A DNA stretch of 64,000 bases. Source: Acidobacteriota bacterium. GTDB taxonomy: Bacteria; Acidobacteriota; Terriglobia; Bryobacterales; Bryobacteraceae. A model generated the notes under the pieces. The model did not search any database. It saw nothing but the letters and a program-made list of their open reading frames with translations, and was not told the origin of the DNA. The stretch covers positions 1-64,000 of the forward strand of contig JAPKZB010000085.1 of assembly GCA_026393985.1 (NCBI GenBank), given 5' to 3'. Made by a program: the position numbers and the translations under genes. Shown one piece after another: positions 25,903 to 35,746 of this stretch (the first letter of the stretch is position 1; every line of letters begins with the position of its first letter).

Positions 25903-26652
25903 TTAGTTTACGGGCGCGGGGCCGACCTGCGGGTCGAAGCCGGTGGCGGCGTGGAGGTAGAGGACGCGGCCGCAGTTTTCGCAGGTCATCAGCACGGGCT
26001 GGGCGCGAAGCTCCTGCCAGAGTTGCAGGCGGATCTCCATGAAGCAGCCCTGGCACTGGGCGTTAACGGCTTCGACGGCGACGACGCCGTTTTTGTGCTT
26101 CTTGCGGAGGCGTTCGTACAGGCTGGTGATCTGGGGCGTGAGCGTGGCGAGGGTGGATTTCCGCTGTTCAGCGAGGGCGGCTATTTCGACCAGACCGGCC
26201 TTGTGACGGGCGAGGGCCTGCTGGCGGGTGGACTCGAAGTTTTTCTGCATGGCGAGCAGCGCCTCTTTGGCCGCGCCGAGTTCCGGGCGGAGCTGCTCTT
26301 CTTCCATCAGCAGTTCAAGCTGGCGCTCTTCGGCTTTGGCGATGGCCTGTTCGGCCCAGTCGATTTCGTGTTCGAGGGCGCGGGTTTGGGTCAGGTTCTG
26401 GGCTTCGTTCAACTGCTTCTTCAGCTTGACGATTTTGCTTTTGTGCAGTTCGACGGCGCCTTCGAGGGTGCGGCGTTCGGTTTCGCCGGCTTTGAGGCGC
26501 GTTTCGAGCGCGGCGACGGCTTTGGCCTGGGCGGCGGCTTCTTTCTGCAGCGCGTCGAGGCGCTTGGGCAGTTCGGCGAGTTCGGCTTCAAGGCGGGTGA
26601 CCGCGTGATCCCAGTCCTGCAGCCGGACCAACGCTTGCACTTCGGGTAGCAT
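25903..26652 (-). CDS. Zinc-ribbon coiled-coil protein (COG1579 family)
   Basis: This 249-residue protein is mostly a long coiled coil (residues 15-185, heptad-like Leu/Glu/Lys/Ala) followed by a C4 zinc ribbon: CQGC near residue 200 and CENC near residue 226. The family is widespread and poorly characterised; nucleic-acid or scaffold roles have been suggested. It sits 2 bases after murJ and 12 bases before the PSD1 gene, probably in one operon. Confidence 0.88.
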   Translation of the reverse strand: MLPEVQALVRLQDWDHAVTRLEAELAELPKRLDALQKEAAAQAKAVAALETRLKAGETERRTLEGAVELHKSKIVKLKKQLNEAQNLTQTRALEHEIDWAEQAIAKAEERQLELLMEEEQLRPELGAAKEALLAMQKNFESTRQQALARHKAGLVEIAALAEQRKSTLATLTPQITSLYERLRKKHKNGVVAVEAVNAQCQGCFMEIRLQLWQELRAQPVLMTCENCGRVLYLHAATGFDPQVGPAPVN

Positions 26653-26654
26653 TC

Positions 26655-28289
26655 TTAGCGGAGTCTACCACGCAGGCGGGCCAAGGGCCGCTCGAGAGCG
26701 TCGACGGCGAGCGCCATCTCTTCGACGCGGAGCAGGCGGCAGGCGAAGTAGTAAACCGCCAGGCCGGAGGGAATGGAGAGCGCCAGATCGAGAAGATAGC
26801 GCAGGCGGCCGTGGTCGACGCGCGAGGCGACCAGCCAGCTGGTGGCCCAGATGGCGGCCGACATGGCGGCGGCGGCGGCGAGAATGCGCAGGACGCTGGC
26901 CAGCAGCGCGCGGCCGTAGATGCCGGTAATGCGGCGCTTGAGAATGGTGAACAGAATCAGGCTGCCGGTAGTGGCGACGACCGCGGTGGACATGGCCAGG
27001 CCGGCCAGGCCGAAGCCGGGCTGCGAGGTCATGGTGGAGACGACGCCGTAGTTGATGGCGATGGAGGCGAGACTGACGATCATGGGCGTCCGGGAGTCTT
27101 TGAGGGCGTAGAAGGCCGGTACGAGCACCTTGAGCGCGCTATAGCCGGCCAGGCCGAGGGCGAACCAGCCGAGGGCCATGGCCGTCTGCTGCGTGTCGTA
27201 GGGGGTGAACTCGCCCCGTTCAAAGAGCGCGCCGATGATGGACGGGCCGAGGACAAACAGGCCGGCCGAGGAGGGGATGGTGAGCAGGAAGACGAGGCCG
27301 AGCGAGCGGGAGAGGGTACGGCGGAAGTCGTCCATGTCGCCGCGGGCGACGCTGCGGGAGATGGCGGGCAGGGTGGCCCCGCCGATGGCGACGCCGAACA
27401 GGCCGAGCGGCAGCTGCATGAGCCGGAAGGCGTAGCCGAGCCAGCTCATGCCGCCGTTGATCTCCGAGGCGAAGCTCGTGTTGACCATGACGTTGATCTG
27501 CACGGCGGCGTTGCCGAGGATAGCGGGCCCCATGAGGCGGAGGATCTGCTGCAGCCCGGCGTGGCCCCAGTCGAGGGCGGGGCGGAAAACGAACCCGCTG
27601 CGCACCAGCGCCGGCACCTGCGCGAACAGTTGAATGCAGCCGCCGGTGAGCACGCCCCAGGCCATGCCTTCAATGGCCGGGATGCCCAGATGGGGGCCGG
27701 CGACCAGGCCCAGGCCGAGGCCGACGGCGAGCGAGCCGACGTTGAACATCGACGAGGAGAGCGCCGGCAGGGCGAACTGGTTGCAGGCGTTCAGAATGCC
27801 CATCGCCTGCGCCGCCAGGGCGACGACGAGCAGGAAGGGGCACATGATGCGCGTGAGGCGAACGGCGAGTTCGTGCTTGCCCGCAATCTGCCGGAAGCCG
27901 GGGGCGAGCAGGTCGACCATTTCGGGCGCGAAGATCATGCCGAGCAGGCAGAGCGTGCCGACGACGAGCATGATGGCCGTGGCGACGAGGTTGGCGAGGT
28001 GGGCGGCTTCGGCGCGGGATTTTTTCTGCAGCGCTTCGACGAAAGTGGGGACGAAGGCCGAGCTGAGGGCGCCTTCGGCAAACAGGTCGCGCGTGAGGTT
28101 AGGGATGCGGAAGCCGAGGAGGTAGGCGTCGTAGGCGGCCGTGGCGCCGAAATAGTGGGCGAGGGCGATCTCGCGGACCACGCCCGTGATGCGGCTGGCG
28201 AGGACGGCGATACTGGTAACCCCGGCCGACCTCGCCACCGACTGGCTGGAGGAGACGGCGGCGGGGGGGGCGGCCGCGTTACTGCTCAC
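26655..28289 (-). CDS. murJ: Lipid II flippase MurJ
   Basis: This 544-residue integral membrane protein of the MATE-like MOP superfamily flips lipid II across the inner membrane. Typical MurJ sequence is visible: ASRITGVVREIALAHYFGAT, AYDAYLLGFRIPNLTRDLFA with EGALSSAFVPTF, then YAFRLMQLPLGLFGVAIGGA. About 14 membrane segments are evident, and the C-terminus is basic. The GTG start at 28289 directly abuts the stop of the M20 peptidase gene. Confidence 0.95.
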   Translation of the reverse strand: MSSNAAAPPAAVSSSQSVARSAGVTSIAVLASRITGVVREIALAHYFGATAAYDAYLLGFRIPNLTRDLFAEGALSSAFVPTFVEALQKKSRAEAAHLANLVATAIMLVVGTLCLLGMIFAPEMVDLLAPGFRQIAGKHELAVRLTRIMCPFLLVVALAAQAMGILNACNQFALPALSSSMFNVGSLAVGLGLGLVAGPHLGIPAIEGMAWGVLTGGCIQLFAQVPALVRSGFVFRPALDWGHAGLQQILRLMGPAILGNAAVQINVMVNTSFASEINGGMSWLGYAFRLMQLPLGLFGVAIGGATLPAISRSVARGDMDDFRRTLSRSLGLVFLLTIPSSAGLFVLGPSIIGALFERGEFTPYDTQQTAMALGWFALGLAGYSALKVLVPAFYALKDSRTPMIVSLASIAINYGVVSTMTSQPGFGLAGLAMSTAVVATTGSLILFTILKRRITGIYGRALLASVLRILAAAAAMSAAIWATSWLVASRVDHGRLRYLLDLALSIPSGLAVYYFACRLLRVEEMALAVDALERPLARLRGRLR

Positions 28290-29663
28290 TTACGCTCCGT
28301 ACTGTGCAAAAAAATGGGCGACCGTGGCGATGCCTTTGTAGTAGTTCTCCACGGCAAATTTTTCATTGGGCGAATGCAGGCCGTCATCGGGGAGGCCGAA
28401 GCCCATCAGGATGGTGGGGATGCCGAGATGCTGGGCGAAGTCGCCGACGATGGGGATGGAGCCGCCGCTGCGGACGAAGACGGTTTTGCGGCCAAGCGCG
28501 TCGGCAAAGCAGCGGGCGGCGACGGCGATGGCGGGGTGGTCCGGGTTGACGAGCAGCCCGGGGCCGCCGCTGAGCACGCGAACGCTGATCTGCACGCCTT
28601 CGGGTTGATTTTCCGCTGCCCACTGCCGGAAGGCGGCGACGACGGCATCGTGGTCCTGGTCGGGCACGAGGCGCAGAGAGACTTTGGCGACGGCTTTGGC
28701 GGGGATGACGGTTTTGGCGCCGGCGCCGGTGAAGCCGCCGGCGATGCCGTGGACTTCGAACGTTGGCCGGGCCCAGGTCTTTTCAAACGTGCTGCGGCCG
28801 GGTTCGCCGGTGAGGGCCGTCGAGCCGACTTCGCGAAGGTATTCGGCTTCGTCGTAGGGCAGGCTGGCCCAGCTTTCCACTTCGGCGGGCGAGGGGGCGG
28901 CGACGGTGTCGTAGATGCCGGGGATTTGAATAGTGCCGTGCGCGTCCTTGGCCTTGGCGAGGAGTTGGACGAGGCCATAGACGGCGTTGGGGGCGGCGCC
29001 GCCGTAGAGGCCGGAGTGGAGATCGCGGGCCGGGCCGGTGGCTTCGACTTCGAGATAGACGAGGCCGCGGAGGCCGACGCAGAGCGTGGGCAGGCCGGGG
29101 GCGAACAGGGCGGTGTCGGAGACGAGCGCGACGTCGGCTTTCAGCTTTTCCGGGTTTTCCGCGACGAACCGGGCGACCGATTTGCCGCCTACTTCCTCTT
29201 CGCCTTCGATGAGGAATTTGACGTTGAGCGGGAGTTCGCCGTTGAGCGCCATGAGCGCTTCGACGGCTTTGATGTGGGTGTAGAACTGGCCCTTGTCGTC
29301 GGCCGAGCCGCGGGCGTAGATGTTGCCGTTTTCGATGACGGGGGTGAAGGGCGGCGACTTCCAGAGTTCGAGCGGGTCGGGCGGCTGGACGTCGTAGTGG
29401 CCGTAGCAGAGTACGGTGGGCTTGCCGGGCGCTTTTAGGCTTTCGGCATAGACGAGCGGATGGCCGGCGGTGGGGATGACTTCGACGTGGGGCAGACCGG
29501 CGGCGCGGAGGGCGGCGGCGGTGAACTCGGCGGCGCGGACGACGTCGGGCTGATGTTCGGGCAGCGTGCTGACGCTGGGGATGCGCAGGAAGTCGAGCAG
29601 TTCGTCGAGCAGGCGCTCCTGGTGCGCGGTGACGTGGGCGGAGATGGCTTGATAACCAACCAT
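28290..29663 (-). CDS. M20 family dipeptidase
   Basis: The start is placed at ATG 29663 because GGAG precedes it; the ATG at 29678 would leave only 6 bases to the divergent gene. The 457-residue product has M20 metal-site motifs: LCYGHYDVQPPD (His, Asp), YARGSADDKGQFYTHIKAVE, FLIEGEEEVGG, and the dimerisation-domain stretch DLHSGLYGGAAPNAVYGL. Family members cleave dipeptides in the cytoplasm with two zinc ions. No signal peptide is present. It heads the run with murJ, the zinc-ribbon gene, PSD1 and DUF1501. Confidence 0.92.
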   Translation of the reverse strand: MVGYQAISAHVTAHQERLLDELLDFLRIPSVSTLPEHQPDVVRAAEFTAAALRAAGLPHVEVIPTAGHPLVYAESLKAPGKPTVLCYGHYDVQPPDPLELWKSPPFTPVIENGNIYARGSADDKGQFYTHIKAVEALMALNGELPLNVKFLIEGEEEVGGKSVARFVAENPEKLKADVALVSDTALFAPGLPTLCVGLRGLVYLEVEATGPARDLHSGLYGGAAPNAVYGLVQLLAKAKDAHGTIQIPGIYDTVAAPSPAEVESWASLPYDEAEYLREVGSTALTGEPGRSTFEKTWARPTFEVHGIAGGFTGAGAKTVIPAKAVAKVSLRLVPDQDHDAVVAAFRQWAAENQPEGVQISVRVLSGGPGLLVNPDHPAIAVAARCFADALGRKTVFVRSGGSIPIVGDFAQHLGIPTILMGFGLPDDGLHSPNEKFAVENYYKGIATVAHFFAQYGA

Positions 29664-29684
29664 GGCGGGAAACTCCATTCTACG

Positions 29685-31352
29685 ATGTTAGAGATGCTTT
29701 CCCGTCGAACCCTTTTGCAGATTCTCGCGGCTGGTCCGCTGGCGGCGGCCGGCCGGGACCTGCGCGCTGATGTCGCCGTGATTGGCGCGAGTACCGGCGG
29801 GGTGGCCGCCGCGCTGGCGGCGCTGCGCAACGGCCGGCGCGTGGTGATGACGGAGGAGACGGACTGGGTGGGCGGGCAGTTGACCTCGCAACTGGTGCCG
29901 CCGGATGAGCATCCGGCCGTCGAGAGCTACGGCGGCACACAGCTCTACCGGCAGTATCGGCGGGCGGTGCGGCAGTACTACCGCGACCACTATCCGCTGA
30001 CGGCCGAGGCGCGGGGGCGGGAGTATTTGAATCCCGGCGATGGGTCCGTTTCGCGGATTACGCACGAGCCGCCGGTGTCGCTGCATGTGCTCGAGGCGAT
30101 GCTCGCGCCGTGGATCAGCGCCGGGCAGTTGACCGTGCTGCTGCGGCACAAGCCGGTGAAGGCGGACGTGGACGGCGACCGGGTGCGGGCGGTGACCGTG
30201 AAGAGCCTCGAGACGGGCAACGAGTTGACGCTGACGGCGCCTTACTTCATCGATGCCACGGAACTCGGGGACCTGCTGCCGCTTACGCGCACCGAGTATG
30301 TTACGGGCTTTGAGTCCCGCAAACAGACGGGGGAACCGCACGCCCCCGAAACGGCACAGCCGCAGAACCATCAGGCGTTCACCGTCTGCTACGCGATCGA
30401 CTACCGCGAGGGCGAAGACCACACGATCGACAAGCCGGCTGAGTATGCTTTCTGGCGCGACTACGTGCCGAAGATGACCCCGCCGTGGCCGGGCAAGCTG
30501 CTGGGGTGGGCGATGTCGGACCCGATCCGGCTGACGCCGCGGGCCGTGACGTTCGACCCGCGGGAGCGCTCCGGCCGCCCGGGTCCGCTGAACCTCTGGC
30601 TGTACCGGCGCATTGCGAACAAGGCGAACTTCGCCGGGGCGTACAACGACATCTCGCTGATCAACTGGCCGCAGAACGACTACTGGCTCGGCAATCTATG
30701 CGAGGTGCCCGCGGCCGAAGCGGCGCGGCATTTGGCGCGGGCCAAGCAGCTTTCGCTCAGCCTGCTTTATTGGATGCAGACGGAGTGCCCGCGCGCGGAC
30801 GGCAAGCAGGGGTGGCCGGGGCTGCGGTTGCGCTACGACCTGGCGGGCACGGAGGATGGTCTGGCGAAGTATCCCTACGTCCGGGAGGCGCGGCGGATAC
30901 AGGCCGAGTTCACGGTGCTCGAACAGCACGTGGGCACCGAGGCGCGGCGGCAGGTGGCCGGGCCGGAGGCCGGGGCGGCGGAGTTCGCCGATAGCGTGGG
31001 CACGGGCAGCTACCGCATCGATCTGCACCCGTCTTCGGGGGGCGATAACTACGTTGATGTGAGTTCGCTGCCGTTTCAGATTCCGATGGGGGCGCTGCTG
31101 CCGCGGCGCGTCGAGAACCTGCTGGCCGGGTGTAAGAACCTGGGCGTGACGCACATAACCAACGGCTGCTACCGGCTGCATCCGGTGGAGTGGAACATTG
31201 GCGAGGCGGCGGGGATGATTGCGGCCGAGGCGGTGCGGACGGGTCAGGCGCCGCGCAAGATCCGGAACGATAAGAAGCTGCTGAGTGAGCTGCAGGCCCG
31301 GATGACGGCGCAGGGGATGGAGTTGGCGTGGCCGAAGCTGGCGCCCCGGTGA
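29685..31352 (+). CDS. FAD-dependent oxidoreductase (FAD_oxidored family)
   Basis: This protein of about 555 residues begins with a Tat-like signal (SRRTLLQILAAGPLAAAG) and then a dinucleotide-binding region: DVAVIGASTGGVAAALAALR. Further family features are EETDWVGGQLTSQLVPPDEH, YFIDATELGDLLPLT, and a C-terminal FAD contact, NLLAGCKNLGVTHITNGCYR with LHPVEWNIGEAAG. The substrate is unknown; acidobacterial relatives are often near polysaccharide genes. ATG 29685 and ATG 29694 are both possible starts and neither has a clear Shine-Dalgarno. A hairpin terminator follows. Confidence 0.88.
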   Translation: MLEMLSRRTLLQILAAGPLAAAGRDLRADVAVIGASTGGVAAALAALRNGRRVVMTEETDWVGGQLTSQLVPPDEHPAVESYGGTQLYRQYRRAVRQYYRDHYPLTAEARGREYLNPGDGSVSRITHEPPVSLHVLEAMLAPWISAGQLTVLLRHKPVKADVDGDRVRAVTVKSLETGNELTLTAPYFIDATELGDLLPLTRTEYVTGFESRKQTGEPHAPETAQPQNHQAFTVCYAIDYREGEDHTIDKPAEYAFWRDYVPKMTPPWPGKLLGWAMSDPIRLTPRAVTFDPRERSGRPGPLNLWLYRRIANKANFAGAYNDISLINWPQNDYWLGNLCEVPAAEAARHLARAKQLSLSLLYWMQTECPRADGKQGWPGLRLRYDLAGTEDGLAKYPYVREARRIQAEFTVLEQHVGTEARRQVAGPEAGAAEFADSVGTGSYRIDLHPSSGGDNYVDVSSLPFQIPMGALLPRRVENLLAGCKNLGVTHITNGCYRLHPVEWNIGEAAGMIAAEAVRTGQAPRKIRNDKKLLSELQARMTAQGMELAWPKLAPR

Positions 31353-31356
31353 AAGG

Positions 31357-31398
31357 CAAAAAGCCTCCCGCCGGGTAGGGCGAGAGGCTTTTGGTTTT
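31357..31398. terminator. Bidirectional intrinsic terminator
   Basis: AAAAGCCTC (31359-31367) pairs with GAGGCTTTT (31384-31392), with inner CCCGCC/GGGCG pairing possible. T-rich sequence follows on the plus strand and the A-run before the stem gives a T-run on the minus strand. It separates the convergent oxidoreductase and TonB-receptor genes. Confidence 0.85.
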
Positions 31399-31419
31399 TC
31401 CGGCCGGAGCCGGGCTCCG

Positions 31420-34400
31420 TTAGAAGCTGTAACGGAGGCTGAGCTGCAGGTTGCGTTCGCTGCTCTTGCTGGTGATCTTGCCGAAGGTAGCGGCCGTGGG
31501 ATTGGTATCCGCGCCGCCCCAGTTCGGGTGATTGATCCAGTTGAAGGCTTCGAACTTAAAGGTCACGGCCTGCCGTTCGGTGAACCGAAACGCCTTCTGC
31601 AGCGCGAGGTTCCAGTTCTGGAAGCCCGGGTTGTTGAAGGAGATCGAGTTGCGGTTCTGGTTAGGCAGGGTGCCGTTGGCGGGACGAGTGGCGAGGCCGG
31701 TGGTGCCGTTGGTTACGGGGAAGTAGAAGTTCGGTTCCCCGACGTAATTACCCGCAGCAGTGACGTTGCTGAACGCGCGGCCGGAGTTGTCCGGAGCGAA
31801 GTTCAGGTTCCACGGCTTGCCGTTGGTTGAACCGATGCCGAGGTAGTCGTCGCCGTTGCCGATGGTGATCGGCGTGCCGGTCTGCCACTGATTAACGCCC
31901 TGCAACTGCCAGCCGCCGGCGATGGCCTTCACGGCGCGGTTGGTGTCCTGTCCATTGAAGAACGGCAGTTCCCACACGACGCTGGCCACGGCGATGTGAC
32001 GGGTGTCGTTGCCGGACTTGCCCCAATTCAGACCCTGGTTAAAGGTGTCAATGAACCCGTCACGCGGACCGGAGTTGTTGTCCATGGTCTTCGAGAGGGT
32101 GTAGGAGAAGCTGTAGAGGATGCCCTTGCTGAAGCGCCGGTTGGCTTCCACCTGCAGACCATGGTAGGTGCTGCGACCGGAGTGTTCGAGCATGGGGATG
32201 TTGGCAAAGCCCTTGAAGGGGCGGAGGAAATTGACGTTGGCGCCGGCGTTGGCGGCCTGGAACGTGGTGCCGGTGGGCAGTTGGTTCAGGTCGCGCTCGC
32301 GGGCCAGGAACAGGCCGGTGGTGCCGACGTAGCCGACTTCGAGGGTGGTGGCGAGGCCGACTTCGCGCTGGTAGGTGGCGTTCCACTGGTAGGACCGGGG
32401 AATCTTGTAGGCGCGGTCGATGGTCATGAAGAACTGCGGGAAGTTGACGCGGGTGGCGCCGCCGGGCTGGTCGACGTTGCCGTTGGTCACCGAGGCCATC
32501 GGCTGGAACGGCGGGTTGCCGCCCAGGAAGACCGAGTCATACACGCCGGGGCGGGCCATGAAGCCGCCGAAGCCCATGCGGACCACCTGCTTGTTGGTCA
32601 TCGAGTAGGCGAGACCAAGGCGGGGCATCACGTTGAACTGGTTCGGCGACGGGTAGCCGTTGCCGCCGTCGAGGAGATTGTTATAGAGACCCGAGTCGAT
32701 AGCCGGAACGCGGCCCTTGCCGGCGGCCGGGAAAGAGGAGCCCGGGATGCGGACGCCGTTGAAACGGTTGCCGCTCAGGACGTTGCCGGTGGCGCGATCG
32801 AGGACGGCGGCCTGGGCCGGATCGTAGTTCTTCGGATCGAAGTAGGCCATGTTGCCCCAAAGCGACTTGTAGTAGCCGTTTTGCCAGGTGCCGCGGAAGC
32901 CGAGTTCGAGCTTCAGCTTCTGGTTGACGCGCCAGGAGTCCTGAGCGAAGAACTCGAACATGTTGCCGCGGTAGGGGGTGTAGCTGCGCGGGCCGATTTC
33001 GGCGTAGGTGGAGAAGAGGCCGAGCGCCGCGTTGGCAAGACCAGTTCCGGAGCCGGGAGCGCCGCCGGGACGGACGTCATTGAATTCAAAACGACCATTC
33101 TGGTTGTTGGTGCCGCCCGGGACGCCGGAGACGTTGATCTGGTCGAAATCGTTCTGGCCGGAGCGTTCAAAGAGCGCGCCGAACTTGAAGGTGTGGTTAC
33201 CCACGATCTTGGTCAGATTGTCGGAGAAGGTGTAGATCGGGCCAGCGGAACTGGCCGGGTAGGGTCCACCGTCGATCTGGCCGATGTTCGGGATGACCAC
33301 GGTGGGGATCTTGTCGTTGATCTCCTTGGGCTCGGAGAACAAATAAGGGTAGTTGATATTGTTCACCGAGCGCTGATAGCGGCCGGTGCGCTGCACCGCA
33401 ATCGTGACGCGATCATTCGAACCGGTGATCGTCGCTTCATTGATCATCGTGGGCGACAGCGTCCAAACGTGGGTGAGGCTGGCCGTCTTGTTTGGCCGGT
33501 CCAGAGCGGACGGAGCAAAATCAAAGCCACCAGCGAAAGCATTAGCCACATTGAAGGCGTAGTTCAGATGGCGGAAACGAACAACCTGATTCGAGGTTGG
33601 GTTGTAGTCGATCGAGATCGTGTCTTTGCGCTGATTCTGGGGCTGCGGACGCACCTGGAGGAAGTTGTTGTTGCCCTGAAAGAGACCGTTGGGAGCCGGG
33701 TAGGTGCGGAGGAACGCAATGCCGTTGGGGCTCAGACGGTTCGGAGGAATGATGTTTCCCGGGAAGGGCGCGCCGGTCTGGGGATCATTCAGAGTGCGGG
33801 GCGCCGAATAGTAGATGTTCGTGCCGAGCAGCTCGCTGAAGTCACCGTTGCGCATGGCAAGGCTCGGAACGCGCTGGAAGGTGGTCTGGTCCTGGCGGAA
33901 GCGGACCCATTCCTGCGCAAACAGGAAAAACAGCTTCTCGCGATCTTTGTTGAACAGTTTCGGGATCATGACAGGACCCGAGAGGTTATAGCCGAACTGG
34001 TTAAATTTGAGGGGCGCCACAAAGTTGGTAGTCGCGGAGCGGTTCCGCGCCCAGCTGTTGGCATCGAGTTGGTTGTTGCGGAAAAACTCGTAGGCGCTGC
34101 CGTGGAAATCCTTCTGGCCCGAGCGGGTCACCATGCGGATCTGGCCGTTGCCGGACCGGCCATATTCGGCCGAGTAGTTGGCGGCGAGAATCTGCACTTC
34201 CTGCACGGTGTCGGCGTCGGCGGTACCGATGGAGGTGCCATTGGCGCGGGTGCGGATGGCGACGGCGCCGTCAACGGTGATCAGCGAGTCCTGCGACCGG
34301 CCGCCGTTGATGGTGAATCCACCGCTCGACAGGCCGAAGCTGAAGCCGGACAGAGCGCCACCGCGCACGCCGGGGCGGAGCAGGGCCGAAAAGAGCGGAT

Positions 34401-34863
34401 TGCGGCCGTTCAGCGTCAGGTTCTGAATCTGCGCCTGTTCGACGGTCTTGCCGACGGTGGCGGATTCGGTGTTCACCTGCGCGGTGCTGGCCTCGACCGT
34501 GACGGTTTCGGTCAGCTGACCAACGGAGAGATCAAGGTTGACCGCGATCGGTACGCCGGCATTGAGCTTGTTGCGGCTGGAAGCGGCCTTCTTAAAGCCG
34601 GCGGCTTCGACGGAAACCGTGTAGTAGCCGGGCGCAATGTTGGTGACGATGTAAAAGCCATCGGTGTTGGTTGTCGCCTGGCGTTCAAACGCCGTGTCGT
34701 CGTTTTTAACAGTTACCTTTGCGTTGGCGACCACCGCACCGCTGGGGTCCTTCACCACGCCGGAAATGCTAGCGTTGTCCGACTGCGCAAAGGCGGACAG
34801 CGCGAACAGACAGAGTGCCACAAGGGCACTGGAAGCTCTGCGTAGAGCCTTCTGAAGCTTCAT
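31420..34863 (-). CDS. Oar-like TonB-dependent receptor
   Basis: This 1147-residue outer-membrane protein starts with a signal peptide (ASSALVALCLFALSAFAQ). A carboxypeptidase-regulatory-like beta-sandwich follows (ISGVVKDPSGAVVANAKVTV, then IAPGYYTVSVEAAGFKK), then a plug domain (LNGRNPLFSALLRPGVRGGA, ITVDGAVAIRTRANGTSIG) and a long beta-barrel ending LQLSLRYSF with the terminal Phe. Such large receptors are numerous in Acidobacteria and are thought to import oligosaccharides or peptides. No TonB, SusD or transporter gene adjoins it, so its substrate cannot be deduced. Confidence 0.93.
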   Translation of the reverse strand: MKLQKALRRASSALVALCLFALSAFAQSDNASISGVVKDPSGAVVANAKVTVKNDDTAFERQATTNTDGFYIVTNIAPGYYTVSVEAAGFKKAASSRNKLNAGVPIAVNLDLSVGQLTETVTVEASTAQVNTESATVGKTVEQAQIQNLTLNGRNPLFSALLRPGVRGGALSGFSFGLSSGGFTINGGRSQDSLITVDGAVAIRTRANGTSIGTADADTVQEVQILAANYSAEYGRSGNGQIRMVTRSGQKDFHGSAYEFFRNNQLDANSWARNRSATTNFVAPLKFNQFGYNLSGPVMIPKLFNKDREKLFFLFAQEWVRFRQDQTTFQRVPSLAMRNGDFSELLGTNIYYSAPRTLNDPQTGAPFPGNIIPPNRLSPNGIAFLRTYPAPNGLFQGNNNFLQVRPQPQNQRKDTISIDYNPTSNQVVRFRHLNYAFNVANAFAGGFDFAPSALDRPNKTASLTHVWTLSPTMINEATITGSNDRVTIAVQRTGRYQRSVNNINYPYLFSEPKEINDKIPTVVIPNIGQIDGGPYPASSAGPIYTFSDNLTKIVGNHTFKFGALFERSGQNDFDQINVSGVPGGTNNQNGRFEFNDVRPGGAPGSGTGLANAALGLFSTYAEIGPRSYTPYRGNMFEFFAQDSWRVNQKLKLELGFRGTWQNGYYKSLWGNMAYFDPKNYDPAQAAVLDRATGNVLSGNRFNGVRIPGSSFPAAGKGRVPAIDSGLYNNLLDGGNGYPSPNQFNVMPRLGLAYSMTNKQVVRMGFGGFMARPGVYDSVFLGGNPPFQPMASVTNGNVDQPGGATRVNFPQFFMTIDRAYKIPRSYQWNATYQREVGLATTLEVGYVGTTGLFLARERDLNQLPTGTTFQAANAGANVNFLRPFKGFANIPMLEHSGRSTYHGLQVEANRRFSKGILYSFSYTLSKTMDNNSGPRDGFIDTFNQGLNWGKSGNDTRHIAVASVVWELPFFNGQDTNRAVKAIAGGWQLQGVNQWQTGTPITIGNGDDYLGIGSTNGKPWNLNFAPDNSGRAFSNVTAAGNYVGEPNFYFPVTNGTTGLATRPANGTLPNQNRNSISFNNPGFQNWNLALQKAFRFTERQAVTFKFEAFNWINHPNWGGADTNPTAATFGKITSKSSERNLQLSLRYSF

Positions 34864-34945
34864 AGATTCTCCTTACCAAAGCGGGGGGGTAGAGCCCCCT
34901 CGTTTCATCAGTTTAACTTATCGAGGGCATAATAGGAATTTCGAA

Positions 34946-35728
34946 ATGATGACACCTTTATTGCGATGGGAAAACGTGACGGTGATGCATGACGAGGTCA
35001 CCGCCCTCGATGCGTGCTCGCTTTCCATCAACCCCGGGGAGCATATTGCGATTCTCGGACCGAACGGTTCGGGCAAATCAACGCTGATCAAGACCATTAC
35101 GCGGGAGTTGTATCCGCGCTGGCCGGCCCCGCGCTGCCGCATGGAGGTGCACGGCCAACAGATCTGGAACGTCTGGGAGCTGCGGGCGTGGATGGGGGTG
35201 GTCACCAATGACCTGGTGCAGCAGTGCACGCAGCCCTACCCGGTGATGGAGACGATCCTGTCCGGCTTCCACTCCTCGGTCGGTATCTGGCCCTACCATC
35301 CGATTACCCCGGAGATGGAGGCGCGGGCCGAAGAGCTGCTCGATCTGCTGGCGATCCGCCATTTGAAAGACCGGCTGCTGACGGAAATGTCGAGCGGCGA
35401 GGTGCGGCGGGCCGTCATCGGCCGCGCCCTCGCCCACCGGCCGCAGGCGCTGATCCTCGACGAGCCGACCAACTCGCTCGATATCGCGGCGATGCGGGAG
35501 CTGCGCGAGGTGATGCGGACGCTGGCGCAGAGCGGGGTGACAGTGATTCTGGTCACGCACCATCTGCCCGATATCATTCCCGAAATCGGGCGCGTCGTCT
35601 GCCTGCGGCGCGGTCGAATCTACCGCGACGGGCCGAAAGCCGAGGTGCTCACGCCCGCGTGCCTGAGCGACGTTTTTGAAACGCCCGTGCAGGTATTCGA
35701 ACACGATGGTTTTTATCACATGTGGTGA
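34946..35728 (+). CDS. ABC ATPase with variant signature
   Basis: This 260-residue ABC ATPase has Walker A GPNGSGKST, Walker B LILDEPTNSLD and switch His VTHHLPDI. The signature reads MSSGEVRR rather than LSGGQ, a form seen in ModF/YlmA-like stand-alone ATPases. The inserted segment ELRAWMGVVTNDLVQQCTQP also fits that group. No membrane partner adjoins it. It lies between a divergent TonB-receptor gene and a tRNA gene. A role in metal or oxyanion uptake is possible but unproven. Confidence 0.88.
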   Translation: MMTPLLRWENVTVMHDEVTALDACSLSINPGEHIAILGPNGSGKSTLIKTITRELYPRWPAPRCRMEVHGQQIWNVWELRAWMGVVTNDLVQQCTQPYPVMETILSGFHSSVGIWPYHPITPEMEARAEELLDLLAIRHLKDRLLTEMSSGEVRRAVIGRALAHRPQALILDEPTNSLDIAAMRELREVMRTLAQSGVTVILVTHHLPDIIPEIGRVVCLRRGRIYRDGPKAEVLTPACLSDVFETPVQVFEHDGFYHMW

Positions 35729-35746
35729 TGGTAGTCTGATAGTTCC

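Noticed and set aside
26811-29438. 875-codon open frame on the plus strand
   Set aside because: It is antisense to murJ and the M20 peptidase gene, both with strong motifs. Composition (Gly/Glu/Asp/Ala repeats) is typical of a GC-rich shadow.
31996-34845. 949-codon open frame on the plus strand
   Set aside because: It is antisense to the TonB-receptor gene, whose signal peptide, plug and barrel are unmistakable. High GC3 leaves few stops on the opposite strand, and the frame's Gly/Val/Ala/Glu-rich sequence has no family features.
34902-34934. Sigma-70 promoter between the TonB receptor and ABC ATPase genes
   Set aside because: A CATAAT box is present, but no -35 box lies at an acceptable spacing.
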